Assembly (NCBI GenBank): GCA_030685015.1
Contig: JAUXWS010000040.1
Span: forward strand, 1-38,214
DNA length: 38,214 nucleotides
Direction of reading: 5' to 3'
DNA from: a bacterium
Lineage (GTDB): Bacteria; CAIWAD01
Every line of letters begins with the position of its first letter. Within the stretch, counting starts at the first letter, position 1. Below are positions 27,094 through 35,496 of this stretch, piece after piece. The translations under genes were made by a program, and so were the position numbers. The notes beneath the pieces are model-generated. The model ran no database searches and was not told the DNA's origin. It worked only from the letters and a program-made list of their open reading frames with translations.

Positions 27094-29601
27094 TCAGGGC
27101 CGCCAGACCACCGACTGCCGGTGGCGTTGGCTCCCGTCGTCGCCCACGATGACATAGACGCCTCCCGCCGTGCCGGCGGGTCGCCAGGTGACCATCTCCC
27201 CCGGCCGGGCCTGCCCCAACCCGGCCACCCGCTGGCCGGCCAGGTTGTAGACGGCCAGGGAGAGGGGCCGGCTGCCTTCTCCCCCCACCTGCACGTGCAG
27301 GACAGGATTGAAGGGGTTGGGCCAGCAGGCCAGCGCCGGTCCGCTCGCACGCGGCCGCGGGGCGCCGGGCAGGCTCTCCTCCTGGTCCAGCAGGATGGCC
27401 AGCACCTCCGCCAGGGAGGCGGCCCAGGCCGGCTCCCCGTTGACCGCCTCCAGCCCGAAGGAGAGCAGGTCCAACCGGCCGTCCGGGGAGCGCACCCCAG
27501 CGGCGCGCTGGGGATCCTCCGCCGCCCAGGTGAAGAGCACCTGACCGCCCGCCGCCTGCAAGGTCTGCGGACTGGTCTGGTTGCCCGCCCCGCCCGATCC
27601 CGTCAGCAGGAGATGCAGGTCCGCCACCGCCGGAACGGCGGGATCGCCCCAGACCTGGACCGAGGCCGGCTCCTGGGCCGTCGTCTGCGCGCCCGCCACC
27701 TCCGCCAGGAAGGCCGGACTGAGCGCCTGGGCCAGCCGCTGGCCGCTGAGCAGGACCCGGCCGCCGCGGGCGAGGAAGGCGCGCAGGCTGTCCTCCAGCT
27801 CGGGTTCGAAGGCCGGTGCCAGGTCCGATCCGGTGAAGAGGATGAGCTGGCTGGCCCTCTGCCAGGGCAGGCCCGCCGCCCCTTCCCAGGCCAGGCGATG
27901 CAGCTCGGCGGCGCGCCCCTGGCTGGACAGGGCCTCAACATACCAGCCGAGGTGGCTCCAGTTGTCTGATGAATCTCCCTCCACCAGGAGCAATTCCGTG
28001 ACACCGCAGGGGGCGGGCAGGGCGCCGCGCCAGAAGAGGTCCGGACCATCGCGCAGCTCGCCTTCCAGCCAGGGATCGGCCAGGCCCTCGCCCGTCCAGG
28101 TCAGCTCGACCTCCACCGTGTCCGTCGCCCAGGGCGGCAGGAAGCCGACCGGGACCTGCTCCGTCCACAACTCCAGCCGCGGATCGCTCCCGGCCAGGTG
28201 GAGCACGCCGTCGGCCATGGGCAATGCCCCCATGTGCACGGCGACAAGCAGGTGGCCCGCCACGCCAGCGGGCAGGCGCCCCGTCTCCGCCGCGCCCAGC
28301 ACCTCGAGCCAGGCCTCCTCCTGCAGGACGCGGCCGGCGTGGAGCCGCCCCCCGCCCAGGCCCTGGCCCGGCAGGGGATCGGCCGTCTCGACCAGGCGCG
28401 CCAGCACCTGGGCACCCGTCCACTGGGGATGGGTGGATTTGAGGAGAGCGGCCACCCCCGCCGCGATGGGCGTGGCCATGCTGGTGCCGCCCATCATGCC
28501 GTAGCCGCCGCCGCGGGTGGTGGAGAGGATCTCCGTGCCCGGCGCCGCGATGTCCACCCAGGGGCCATGGTTGGAGAAGCCGGCCCGCTGGTCGCTGCGA
28601 TCGGTGGCTCCCACCGCGATCATGTGGGGATAGGCGGCGGGATAGCTGGGCAAGGTCGAGGCCTCGTTGCCAGCGGCGGCCAGCAGCACGACCCCCTGGC
28701 CGTGCAGGGCGCTCACGGCGTCCTGCCACATCATGCTGAAACCCGATCCGCCGAAACTCATGGATACGATGTCGGCCCCCGACAGCGCCGCCAGGAGCAT
28801 GCCCTCCAGCCCGTGGCTGACATAGCCCATGCCGTCGTTGCCCGTGTAGCCCGCCCGGATGGGCAGGATGCGCACGCGCGGCGCCGGCGAGGCGACGCCG
28901 ATTCCGTTGAAGCCCGTCGCCGCGGCGTCGCCGGCACAGTGGGTGCCGTGGCCGTTGAAATCGTCCGGGTCGTTGTCGGCGGGGGCGCCGTCCTCCCCGG
29001 GCCAGAGCTGGTCCGCCGGCAGATTGACCAGATCCCAGCCCACCCCGTCGTCCACGTAGCCGTTGCCGTCGTTGTCCACGCCGTCGAGGTCGGCCGCCGT
29101 CCACCAGCCGTCCCCGTCCAGGTCCTCCCCGGGGTTGACGCGGATGCTGGCGGCCAGGTCCTCGTGGTCCCAATCCACGCCCGTGTCGACGATGGCCACC
29201 ACCACCTCGCGGCTTCCCTGGCTGCGGCGCCAGGCCTCCGGCGCGCCGATGCGGGCCAGGTGCCACTGGGCGCGCAGGGCGGGATCGTCCGCCGACCAGG
29301 CGCCGGTGCGCAGCAGGGGGACGGGCTCGGCCCGTCGCACGGCGGGATGCCGGCGCAGGCGCTCCAGCAAGGCGGGATCGTCGTCCCGGGGACGTGCGCG
29401 GCGCCAGCCCGCAAAGCCCAGCTTGTCCAGCAGGACCGGCGCGATGAGCGGCTCGATGGCCAGGCCGGGGAAGTCCGCGGCGAGGGAGGCCTCCCGGCCG
29501 GGATCGAGCTCCAGATAGAGGTCGGGGCTCCAGGGCGGGGCGCACCAGCCGGCGGCGGTCGCGGCCAGCAGGCCAAGCAGGGCCAGGTCAATGCGTCGCA
29601 A
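27094..29601 (-). CDS. Secreted subtilisin-like serine protease (S8) with C-terminal sorting domain
   Basis: An exported endopeptidase of 835 residues. The catalytic triad is visible: Asp139 in VVAIVDTGVDWDH, His218 in FNGHGTHCAG and Ser374 in GGTSMATPIAAG, with Asn312 (AAAGNEAS) for the oxyanion hole. Between Asp and His is an acidic insertion (LDGDGWWTAADLDGVDNDGN) that looks like a calcium-binding loop. A middle region of about 350 residues follows, then the tail CWPNPFNPVLHVQVGG with GGVYVIVGDDGS at the end, the FlgD-like/T9SS-type module. Translation starts at a TTG (29601), chosen because GAGGAGGG lies just upstream and MRRIDLALLGLLAATAAG is a proper signal peptide. It overlaps the SH3 lipoprotein gene by 14 bases. 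An N-terminal propeptide-like stretch occupies residues 25-105. Confidence 0.92.
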   Translation of the reverse strand: MRRIDLALLGLLAATAAGWCAPPWSPDLYLELDPGREASLAADFPGLAIEPLIAPVLLDKLGFAGWRRARPRDDDPALLERLRRHPAVRRAEPVPLLRTGAWSADDPALRAQWHLARIGAPEAWRRSQGSREVVVAIVDTGVDWDHEDLAASIRVNPGEDLDGDGWWTAADLDGVDNDGNGYVDDGVGWDLVNLPADQLWPGEDGAPADNDPDDFNGHGTHCAGDAAATGFNGIGVASPAPRVRILPIRAGYTGNDGMGYVSHGLEGMLLAALSGADIVSMSFGGSGFSMMWQDAVSALHGQGVVLLAAAGNEASTLPSYPAAYPHMIAVGATDRSDQRAGFSNHGPWVDIAAPGTEILSTTRGGGYGMMGGTSMATPIAAGVAALLKSTHPQWTGAQVLARLVETADPLPGQGLGGGRLHAGRVLQEEAWLEVLGAAETGRLPAGVAGHLLVAVHMGALPMADGVLHLAGSDPRLELWTEQVPVGFLPPWATDTVEVELTWTGEGLADPWLEGELRDGPDLFWRGALPAPCGVTELLLVEGDSSDNWSHLGWYVEALSSQGRAAELHRLAWEGAAGLPWQRASQLILFTGSDLAPAFEPELEDSLRAFLARGGRVLLSGQRLAQALSPAFLAEVAGAQTTAQEPASVQVWGDPAVPAVADLHLLLTGSGGAGNQTSPQTLQAAGGQVLFTWAAEDPQRAAGVRSPDGRLDLLSFGLEAVNGEPAWAASLAEVLAILLDQEESLPGAPRPRASGPALACWPNPFNPVLHVQVGGEGSRPLSLAVYNLAGQRVAGLGQARPGEMVTWRPAGTAGGVYVIVGDDGSQRHRQSVVWRP

Positions 29602-29923
29602 TGGTGCCCTCCTCGCCCTGGGCCAGACGCAGCACGTCCTGGGGAGCCCAGCCGACCAATCCTTCCCGTTCCAGCCTGAGCCAGATGCGGCCCGTCTCGT
29701 CGGTGACGCGCTCCGCCACCCGGGCGCTCTCGTGTTCGCCCAGCTTGCCCACGAAGGCGCCGCCCGGCTCGTCCAGGAGCGGCATGTCGCCCGCCATCGT
29801 CTGGACCTGGCGGCCCACCCAGCCGGGGGCGGGCAGGATGCCACCCTCCGGCCGGCCGCCCCCGCAACCCAGCAACAGCAGCATCAGGATCAGCAGGGGC
29901 CATCCCCTTCTCCGCTCGCGCAT
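29588..29923 (-). CDS. SH3-domain lipoprotein
   Basis: A 111-residue lipoprotein. The ATG at 29923 follows AAAGGA; MRERRRGWPLLILMLLLLGC has a positively charged start and a lipobox with Cys20. The mature part is one bacterial SH3 domain: MPLLDEPGG, FVGKLGEHESARV, IWLRLEREGLVGWAPQDVLRL, the usual WxxV/GWxP pattern. Such domains bind peptidoglycan peptides or proteins. Its last codons overlap the TTG start of the S8 protease, so the two are probably made together, and the lipoprotein could anchor or guide the protease. That link is context only. The longer frame beginning at 29998 overlaps the kinase and is unlikely. Confidence 0.75.
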   Translation of the reverse strand: MRERRRGWPLLILMLLLLGCGGGRPEGGILPAPGWVGRQVQTMAGDMPLLDEPGGAFVGKLGEHESARVAERVTDETGRIWLRLEREGLVGWAPQDVLRLAQGEEGTIATH

Positions 29924-29990
29924 GACAGGTCCTTTCCTCAGTGCCTGGGAGGCGCCGGTCCGGTCTTCCCTTTCCGCCGCTCCTCCCCTC

Positions 29991-30974
29991 TCATCCATGG
30001 AATTCGTTGAGCCGCATCAGCTCGTCCGGCTTGACGGGCACGGCGCCCAGTTCGCCGCAGACCTGCGCCGCGCACAGGCTGGCGAAGCGGCCGGCCGTGG
30101 AGAGCTTGTAGCCCTGGACGCGGGCCAGCACCAGGGCGGCGATCACCGTGTCGCCGGCGCCGGACACGTCGACAATGGCGCTGCGCAGGGCGGGCAAGTG
30201 GGTGAGGCGTCCCTCCCCGTCGAGCAGGGACATGCCCTGGGCGCCCCGCGTCACCACCAGCTCCCGGCCGCCGCTGCGGGCCAGGAAGTCGCGCAGGAAG
30301 GTCTCCCACTCCGCCTCGCCGGCCGCCCCGCGGCCCAGGGCGCCCAGGAACTCCTTCTGGTTGGGCTTGAAGAGGTCGACGGCCCCGTAGGCGTGGAAGT
30401 TGGCCTGCTTGGGGTCCACCGCACTGAGGACGCCGGCGGCGCGGGCCGCCTCGCGCAGGGCGCCGATCAGCTCCGGTTCGAGCACGCCCTTGTCGTAATC
30501 CTCGCAGATGAAGGCGTCCAGGCCGGGGAGGGCGGCCAGCATGCGTTCGAGCAGTTCCTGGCGCAGGGCGGGACGCAGGGGCTCGGCCCGCTCCTCGTCG
30601 ATGCGCACGACGTGCTGCTCGTGGGCGATGATGCGCGTCTTGGCGGTGGTGGGGCGCTCCTCGTCGCGCAGGATGCCCTGGGTGGAGATGCCCGCCTCCC
30701 GCAGGAGGGCCAGCACCAGCTCGCCGGCGGGGTCGCCGCCCACCACCCCGAAGGGCAACACCTCCGCCCCCAGGGCGCGCAGGTTGTGGACCACGTTGGC
30801 GCTGCCGCCCAGGCTGTGGCTGCGCCGGGCCACCGTCACCACCGGCACCGGCGCCTCGGGACTGATCCGCTCCACCCGGCCCCATAAGTAGCGGTCCAGC
30901 ATGAGATCGCCCACCACGGCCACGCGCTTGCCCATGCAGCCGGCCAGGATCCTGTCCAGATCAGGCAGAAGCAT
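29991..30974 (-). CDS. hldA: D-glycero-beta-D-manno-heptose-7-phosphate kinase (HldA/RfaE1 type)
   Basis: Phosphorylates heptose-7-phosphate to the 1,7-bisphosphate for LPS inner-core heptose synthesis. The 327-residue protein is a stand-alone kinase domain of the bifunctional HldE type: GKRVAVVGDLMLDRYLWGRVERISPEAPVPV near the N-terminus, SLGGSANVVHNLRALG for substrate binding, VDPKQANFHAYGAVDLFKPNQKE, and DVSGAGDTVIAALVLA with the catalytic Asp. The adenylyltransferase half is missing, so HldC should be encoded elsewhere. The ATG (30974) follows GGAG. Its 5' end is duplicated just upstream (see 31119-31330). Residues 12-14 are GCM where the truncated copy has SYA, so the working copy is itself altered at a loosely conserved place. 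It begins the long outer-membrane operon. Confidence 0.93.
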   Translation of the reverse strand: MLLPDLDRILAGCMGKRVAVVGDLMLDRYLWGRVERISPEAPVPVVTVARRSHSLGGSANVVHNLRALGAEVLPFGVVGGDPAGELVLALLREAGISTQGILRDEERPTTAKTRIIAHEQHVVRIDEERAEPLRPALRQELLERMLAALPGLDAFICEDYDKGVLEPELIGALREAARAAGVLSAVDPKQANFHAYGAVDLFKPNQKEFLGALGRGAAGEAEWETFLRDFLARSGGRELVVTRGAQGMSLLDGEGRLTHLPALRSAIVDVSGAGDTVIAALVLARVQGYKLSTAGRFASLCAAQVCGELGAVPVKPDELMRLNEFHG

Positions 30975-31084
30975 CGCGCTCCATCTCTCTTCTTCTTGCC
31001 GCCCGTGTCTGTCTCATGGCATGGACCGGCTTACGATCGGATCCTCCCGCCCTCACGCATGACCAACAACGAGCAGGGTTCGAT
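30872..31084. repeat. Duplicated segment, copy A (5' end and leader of hldA)
   Basis: This copy covers the first 34 codons of the intact hldA and about 110 bases upstream. It matches 31119-31330 at a constant offset of 247 bases. The part up to about 31003 differs at 7 of about 131 positions; the rest is diverged to roughly 60 percent with one indel. It ends where a GATATC array begins. Confidence 0.9.
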
Positions 31085-31105
31085 ATCGATATCGATATCG
31101 GTATC
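31082..31105. repeat. GATNNC hexamer array A
   Basis: Three GATATC units (31082-31099) and one GGTATC (31100-31105) adjoin the end of duplicated copy A. The same GATNNC hexamer pattern makes up the much longer array that follows copy B, so the two arrays have a common origin or the same slippage-prone seed. Confidence 0.8.
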
Positions 31106-31118
31106 GGGGCTATCAATA

Positions 31119-31330
31119 CCACCCGGCCTCATAAGTAGCGGTCCAGCATGAGATCGCCCACCACGGCCACGCGCTTGCCCGCGTAGCTGGCCAGGATCTT
31201 GTCCAGATCAGGCAGAAGCATCGCGCTCCATCTCTCTTCTTCTTGCCGCCTGTGACGGTCCCATGGCGCGCATTGACTTACGATAGGATTCTCTTGCCGT
31301 CAAGCATGATCAACTCGAGAAGGAATCGAT
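31119..31330. repeat. Duplicated segment, copy B
   Basis: Second copy of the hldA 5' region, upstream of copy A on the minus strand. It retains the GGAG ribosome site and ATG. On the minus strand it has TTGACG followed 17 bases later by TAAGTC in the diverged part, a weak promoter-like pair whose -35 is not kept in copy A. Confidence 0.9.
31129..31221 (-). pseudogene. Truncated 5' copy of the heptose kinase gene (30 codons)
   Basis: The ATG at 31221 and its ribosome site are preserved, and the frame encodes MLLPDLDKILASYAGKRVAV and on to LMLDRYL, then stops at TGA (31131-31129) exactly where the intact gene has TGG for Trp31. One G-to-A change therefore ends it, and homology stops a few bases later. 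The coded peptide differs from HldA only at residues 8 and 12-14. It is most simply a dead remnant of a tandem duplication, but a translated leader peptide in front of hldA cannot be excluded. Confidence 0.75.
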
Positions 31331-31531
31331 CCCGATAGCGATCCCGATAGCGATCCCGATAGCGATCCCGATAGCGATCCCGATAGCGATCCCGATAACG
31401 ATCCCGATAGCGATCCCGATAGCGATCCCGATAGCGATCCCGATAGCGATCCCAATAGCGATCCCGATAACGATCCCGATAGCGATCCCGCTAGCGATCC
31501 CGCTAGCGATCCCGATAGCGATCCCGATAGG
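31328..31531. repeat. Tandem array of 17 twelve-base units (GATCCCGATAGC)
   Basis: Seventeen head-to-tail units start at 31328 and end 12 bases before the rumA stop codon triplet (31544-31546). Most units are identical; variants have GATAAC, CAATAGC, GCTAGC, and a final GATAGG. Each unit is two GATNNC hexamers and carries one GATC site. On the minus strand one frame reads as repeated Gly-Ser-Leu-Ser, but there is no start signal or gene to support translation. It is a simple-sequence array likely to vary in copy number. Confidence 0.95.
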
Positions 31532-31543
31532 ATTGCCAGGGGA

Positions 31544-32962
31544 TCAGACGTCGCGTTCAAATGACGCCACGGTCTCCACGTGGAAGGTGTGGGGGAACAT
31601 GTCCACCGGACTGAGCCGCGTGGCGTTGTAACCACCCGCAGCCAGCAGCGCCGCGTCGCGGGCCTGGGTGGCGGGATTGCAGCTGACGTAGACGATGCGG
31701 CGCGGAGCCAGCTCCAGCAGCGGCGGCACCACCTTGGGATGGAGCCCGCCCCGGGGCGGATCCACCACCACCGTGTCCGGGCGGGGCAGGCGGCCCTGGC
31801 GCAGAAGCTCCAGCACGTCGCCGGCGTGGAAGTCCACCCGGTCGGACAGGCCGTTCAGGGCGGCGGCCCGCCGGGCCGAGGCCACCGCCTCGGGCACCAG
31901 CTCCACGCCGGTGACATGGCGCGCCCGTCCGGCCAGGAGCAGGGCGATCGCCCCCGTGCCGCAATAGAGGTCCAGCAGCTCGCCCGGCGCCTCGCCCAGA
32001 TGGTCGGCGGCCAGGGCGAAGAGGCGCTCCGCCTGCTCGGTGTTGGTCTGGAAGAAGGCCGGGGGCTCCAGCTCGAAGAGCAGGCCGCCCAGGCGCTCCC
32101 GCAGCAGGCCGTCGCCGTGCAGGACGCGGTCGAGGCGGCCGGTGGCCACTTGGCCCTGCCCCTCCTGCACGGTGTTGACAATGGTGGAAATCAGCCCGGG
32201 ATGGCGCTCCAGCAGGTCCGCCGCCAGCCGGGCGGCCCGCTCGTCCCCGGCGCGGGACGTCACCAGATTGACCATGCGCTCCCCAGTGCGCCGGCTCTCC
32301 CGGATGACGACGAAGCGCCAGTAGCCCGTGTGGCCGCGCCAGTGCCAGACCGCCTCGCGGCCGCCGCCCTGGTCGGCCACGAAGCGACGGATGGTGGCCA
32401 GCAGGGGCGCTGTCCACTCCGTTTGGAGGTGGCACTCTGTCAGGTTGAAGACCTTGCTGTGGATGCCCGGCACGTGCTGGCCCAGGCCAAACTCGCCCTC
32501 CGCCTCCGCCGCCCGGTCGGACAGCCAGGGCAGGTCGGAGAAGCCGAACTCCATCTTGTTGCGGTAGTGGAAGAGCGAGGGGGCAGGCAGGATGGGATCC
32601 ACCCGCGGCGGCAGGCCGCCGCCGATGCGTCGCCAGGCCTCCACGGCCATGCTCTCCTTCGCGCGCAGCTGGGCCGGGTAGTCCAGGGTCTGCAGGGGAC
32701 AGCCGCCGCAGACGGCCTGGTGGCCGCAGCGGGCCTCCACCCGGTCCGGCGAAGCCTCCACCAGGCGGCGCAGGCGGGCCTCGGCGTGGCGCCGCCGGCC
32801 GCGCAGCGTCTCCACCTCCACCCGGTCCCCCGGCAGGGCGCCGCGCACGAAGACCACCTTGCCCGAGGCCAGGCGCCCCACCCCCAGTCCACCGTGGGCC
32901 ACGCCCTCGATGCGCACCAGCTCCCCCGGCCTGTCCGGGTCGGATCCGGCGGGCTCCATCAT
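31544..32962 (-). CDS. rlmD: 23S rRNA (uracil-5)-methyltransferase, RumA/RlmD family
   Basis: SAM-dependent RNA m5U methyltransferase of 472 residues. The N-terminal TRAM domain (LVRIEGVAHGGLGVGRLASG to VFVRGALPGDRVEV) binds RNA. Cys79, Cys85, Cys88 and Cys177 (RCGHQAVCGGCPLQ and NLTECHLQ) are the expected 4Fe-4S ligands. The catalytic domain has FFQTNTEQAERL, LLDLYCGTGAIALLLAG (SAM motif I), VVDPPRGGL and IVYVSCNPATQARD with the nucleophilic Cys. Whether it modifies U1939, U747 or a tRNA is not decidable here. Its start overlaps the clpC stop as ATGA, so translation is coupled. The stop is only 12 bases from the 12-base tandem array. Confidence 0.9.
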   Translation of the reverse strand: MMEPAGSDPDRPGELVRIEGVAHGGLGVGRLASGKVVFVRGALPGDRVEVETLRGRRRHAEARLRRLVEASPDRVEARCGHQAVCGGCPLQTLDYPAQLRAKESMAVEAWRRIGGGLPPRVDPILPAPSLFHYRNKMEFGFSDLPWLSDRAAEAEGEFGLGQHVPGIHSKVFNLTECHLQTEWTAPLLATIRRFVADQGGGREAVWHWRGHTGYWRFVVIRESRRTGERMVNLVTSRAGDERAARLAADLLERHPGLISTIVNTVQEGQGQVATGRLDRVLHGDGLLRERLGGLLFELEPPAFFQTNTEQAERLFALAADHLGEAPGELLDLYCGTGAIALLLAGRARHVTGVELVPEAVASARRAAALNGLSDRVDFHAGDVLELLRQGRLPRPDTVVVDPPRGGLHPKVVPPLLELAPRRIVYVSCNPATQARDAALLAAGGYNATRLSPVDMFPHTFHVETVASFERDV

Positions 32963-35457
32963 CCCTGGGCCGGCTCGTCGGCGGCGGGCTGGGGCTGACC
33001 TTCCGCCACGTCCATGGCCGGCGCGGCGGGGCGGTCCTCCACGAAGGCGAGTTCGCCCTCGCGCACCGTCACCACCACCGTGCCGCCCGCCGTGAAGCTG
33101 CCTTTCAGCACCTCCTCGGCGATGGGGTCCTCGATGCGGCGCTCGATGATGCGGCGCAGCGGCCGCACGCCCGTGGACGGGGACCACCCCTCCTCGACGA
33201 GCAGCTCGATGGCCTCCTCGCTCAGGGTGATCTGGAAACCGCGGGTGCCCAGCCGCCGGCGCACGTCCTCCATCATCAGGCGGACGATGCGGGTGACAGT
33301 CGGGCGGTCCAGGGTGCGGAAGACGATGAGGTCGTCGATGCGGTTGAGGAATTCGGGCCGGAAGTGGCGCTTGACCTCCTTCATGATGTCGGCCCGCATG
33401 CTCTCGTAGCCGGGCATGGCGCCGCCCGTGCCGCCGAAGCCGATGGCCGACTCATTGGTCAGCTCGCGCGTGCCCATGTTGGAGGTCATGATGATGATCG
33501 TGTTGCGGAAGTCCACCTTGCGGCCGGTGGAGTCGGTCAGGCGCCCGTCGTCCAGCACCTGCAGGAGCAGGTTGAAGACCTCGGGGTGGGCCTTCTCCAC
33601 CTCGTCCAGCAGCACGATGGAGTAGGGGCGGCGGCGCACCTTCTCCGTCAGCTGGCCCCCCTCCTCGAAGCCCACGTAGCCGGGCGGCGCGCCGATGAGG
33701 CGGCTCACGGCGAACTTCTCCATGTACTCGCTCATGTCGACGCGGATGAGGGCGTGCTCGTCGCCGAAGAGCACCTCGGCCAGCACCTTGGCAAGCTCCG
33801 TCTTGCCGATGCCGGTGGGACCCAGGAAGAGGTAGCTGCCGATGGGCCGCTCCGCGCTCTTGAAGCCGGCCCGGCTGCGGCGGATGCCCCGGCAGAGGCG
33901 GTCGATGGCGTCCTCCTGCCCGATGATGCGGCGGCCCAGCGCCTCGTGCAGCTTGAGCAGGCGGCCGGATTCGTCCAGCGTGACGCGCTCGACGGGAATG
34001 CCCGTCATCTGGCTGACCACGTGGGCCACGTCCTCGGGCCCCACCTCCACGGCGCAGGCGGTGCGCTCCTTCTCCCACTCCTCGCGGGCGGCGCGCAGCT
34101 CGGTCTCGCACTTCAACTTTTGGTCGCGGATCTCGGCGGCCTTCTCGTAGTTCTGTTGCTCGACCATGGTTTCCTTCTCGTGGGTGAGCTGCTCGATGCG
34201 CTCCTCCAGCTCGAGCAGGCGCTCGGGCACGACGATGTGGTTGAGGTGGATGCGGCTGCCCGTCTCGTCCAGGACGTCGATGGCCTTGTCGGGCAGCATG
34301 CGGTCGCTGATGTAGCGGTCGGAGAGGATGACCGCCTGGTGGATGGCCTCGTCCGTGTAGCGGATGCCGTGGTGCTCCTCGTACTTGGCCTTGAGGCCCA
34401 TCAAGATGCCCACCGTCTCCTCCACGCTGGTGGGCTCCACCATGATTTTCTGGAAGCGGCGCTCGAGGGCCCCGTCCTTCTCGATGTACTGGCGGTATTC
34501 GTCCAGGGTGGTGGCGCCGATGCACTGCACCTCGCCGCGGGCGAGGGCCGGCTTGAACATGTTGGAGGCGTCCAGGCTGCCGCTGGCGCTGCCGGCGCCC
34601 ACGATGGTGTGCAGCTCGTCCAGGAAGACGATGATGTTGCGGTGCTTCTCCAGCTCCGCCATCACGCTCTTGATGCGCTCCTCGAACTGGCCGCGGTACT
34701 TGGTGCCGGCCACGAGGGCGCCCAGGTCGAGGGCGACGACGCGCTTGTCGTAGAGGATGCGGCTCACCTTGCGCTCGATGATGCGCAGGGCGAGACCCTC
34801 GGCGATGGCCGTCTTGCCCACGCCCGGGTCGCCGATGAGGACCGGATTGTTCTTCTTGCGCCGGGAGAGGATCTGGGCCACGCGCTGGATCTCCCGCTCG
34901 CGGCCGATGATGGGGTCCAGCTTGCCCTCGCGGGCCATCTGCGTCAGGTCGCGTCCGAAGTGGTCCAGGGCGGGGGTCTTGCTCTTGGGCGCGCCCGGCT
35001 TCCCCTCGACGACGGGGGGCGCCGCGCCCGAGATGCCCTCCACCTGCTCGCGGATCGTCGTGTAGCTGATGCCGAAACTGCCCAGCACCTGGCCGGCCAC
35101 GCCGTCGTCCTCCTTGGCGATGGCGAGGAGGAGGTGCTCCGTGCCCACCTGCTCGGCGTTGAAGCTGCGCCCCTCGAGGAAGGTGGCCTTGAGCACGCGC
35201 TCCGCCTTCTTGGTGAAGGGGATGTTGCCGATCTTCATCAGGTTTTCGTTGGATTCGACCCTTTCCAGGATGCGCTCGCGCACCAGCGGGGGGTCGGCGT
35301 CCAGATTCTGCAGGATCTGGATGGCGGTTCCCTCCCCCAGCTTGATGATGCCAAGCAGGATATGCTCGGTGCCGATGTTGTCGTGGCCCAGGCTGAGCGC
35401 CTCCTCGCGGGAGAACTGGATCACCTTCTGCACATGGGCCGAAAACTTGCTGTTCAT
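32959..35457 (-). CDS. clpC: ATP-dependent Clp protease ATP-binding subunit ClpC
   Basis: AAA+ unfoldase that feeds proteins to ClpP. The 832-residue protein starts at an ATG with GAAAGGAAG upstream. It has two Clp N-repeats ([20 protein letters not shown] and [16 protein letters not shown]), AAA domain 1 with [13 protein letters not shown] and [13 protein letters not shown], a middle domain with a UVR motif ([17 protein letters not shown]), AAA domain 2 with [12 protein letters not shown] and [14 protein letters not shown], and a C-terminal D2-small domain. An acidic Ala/Pro-rich extension of about 25 residues ends in PAADEPAQG. The UVR motif and N-domains separate ClpC from ClpA and ClpB. 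It follows the DUF255 gene by 39 bases and is coupled to the RNA methyltransferase. Confidence 0.96.
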   Translation of the reverse strand: MNSKFSAHVQKVIQFSREEALSLGHDNIGTEHILLGIIKLGEGTAIQILQNLDADPPLVRERILERVESNENLMKIGNIPFTKKAERVLKATFLEGRSFNAEQVGTEHLLLAIAKEDDGVAGQVLGSFGISYTTIREQVEGISGAAPPVVEGKPGAPKSKTPALDHFGRDLTQMAREGKLDPIIGREREIQRVAQILSRRKKNNPVLIGDPGVGKTAIAEGLALRIIERKVSRILYDKRVVALDLGALVAGTKYRGQFEERIKSVMAELEKHRNIIVFLDELHTIVGAGSASGSLDASNMFKPALARGEVQCIGATTLDEYRQYIEKDGALERRFQKIMVEPTSVEETVGILMGLKAKYEEHHGIRYTDEAIHQAVILSDRYISDRMLPDKAIDVLDETGSRIHLNHIVVPERLLELEERIEQLTHEKETMVEQQNYEKAAEIRDQKLKCETELRAAREEWEKERTACAVEVGPEDVAHVVSQMTGIPVERVTLDESGRLLKLHEALGRRIIGQEDAIDRLCRGIRRSRAGFKSAERPIGSYLFLGPTGIGKTELAKVLAEVLFGDEHALIRVDMSEYMEKFAVSRLIGAPPGYVGFEEGGQLTEKVRRRPYSIVLLDEVEKAHPEVFNLLLQVLDDGRLTDSTGRKVDFRNTIIIMTSNMGTRELTNESAIGFGGTGGAMPGYESMRADIMKEVKRHFRPEFLNRIDDLIVFRTLDRPTVTRIVRLMMEDVRRRLGTRGFQITLSEEAIELLVEEGWSPSTGVRPLRRIIERRIEDPIAEEVLKGSFTAGGTVVVTVREGELAFVEDRPAAPAMDVAEGQPQPAADEPAQG

Positions 35458-35496
35458 GCCACTTCCTTTCTGGGCGCGGGTAGCGGAAGATAACAC

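Noticed and set aside
31328-31531. Possible CRISPR array
   Set aside because: Units are 12 bases and contiguous with no unique spacers, and no cas genes are present.
31300-31635. Minus-strand frame encoding a repeated Gly-Ser-Leu-Ser protein
   Set aside because: It is only the 12-base array read in one frame; the upstream part overlaps rumA out of frame and there is no ribosome site or export signal.
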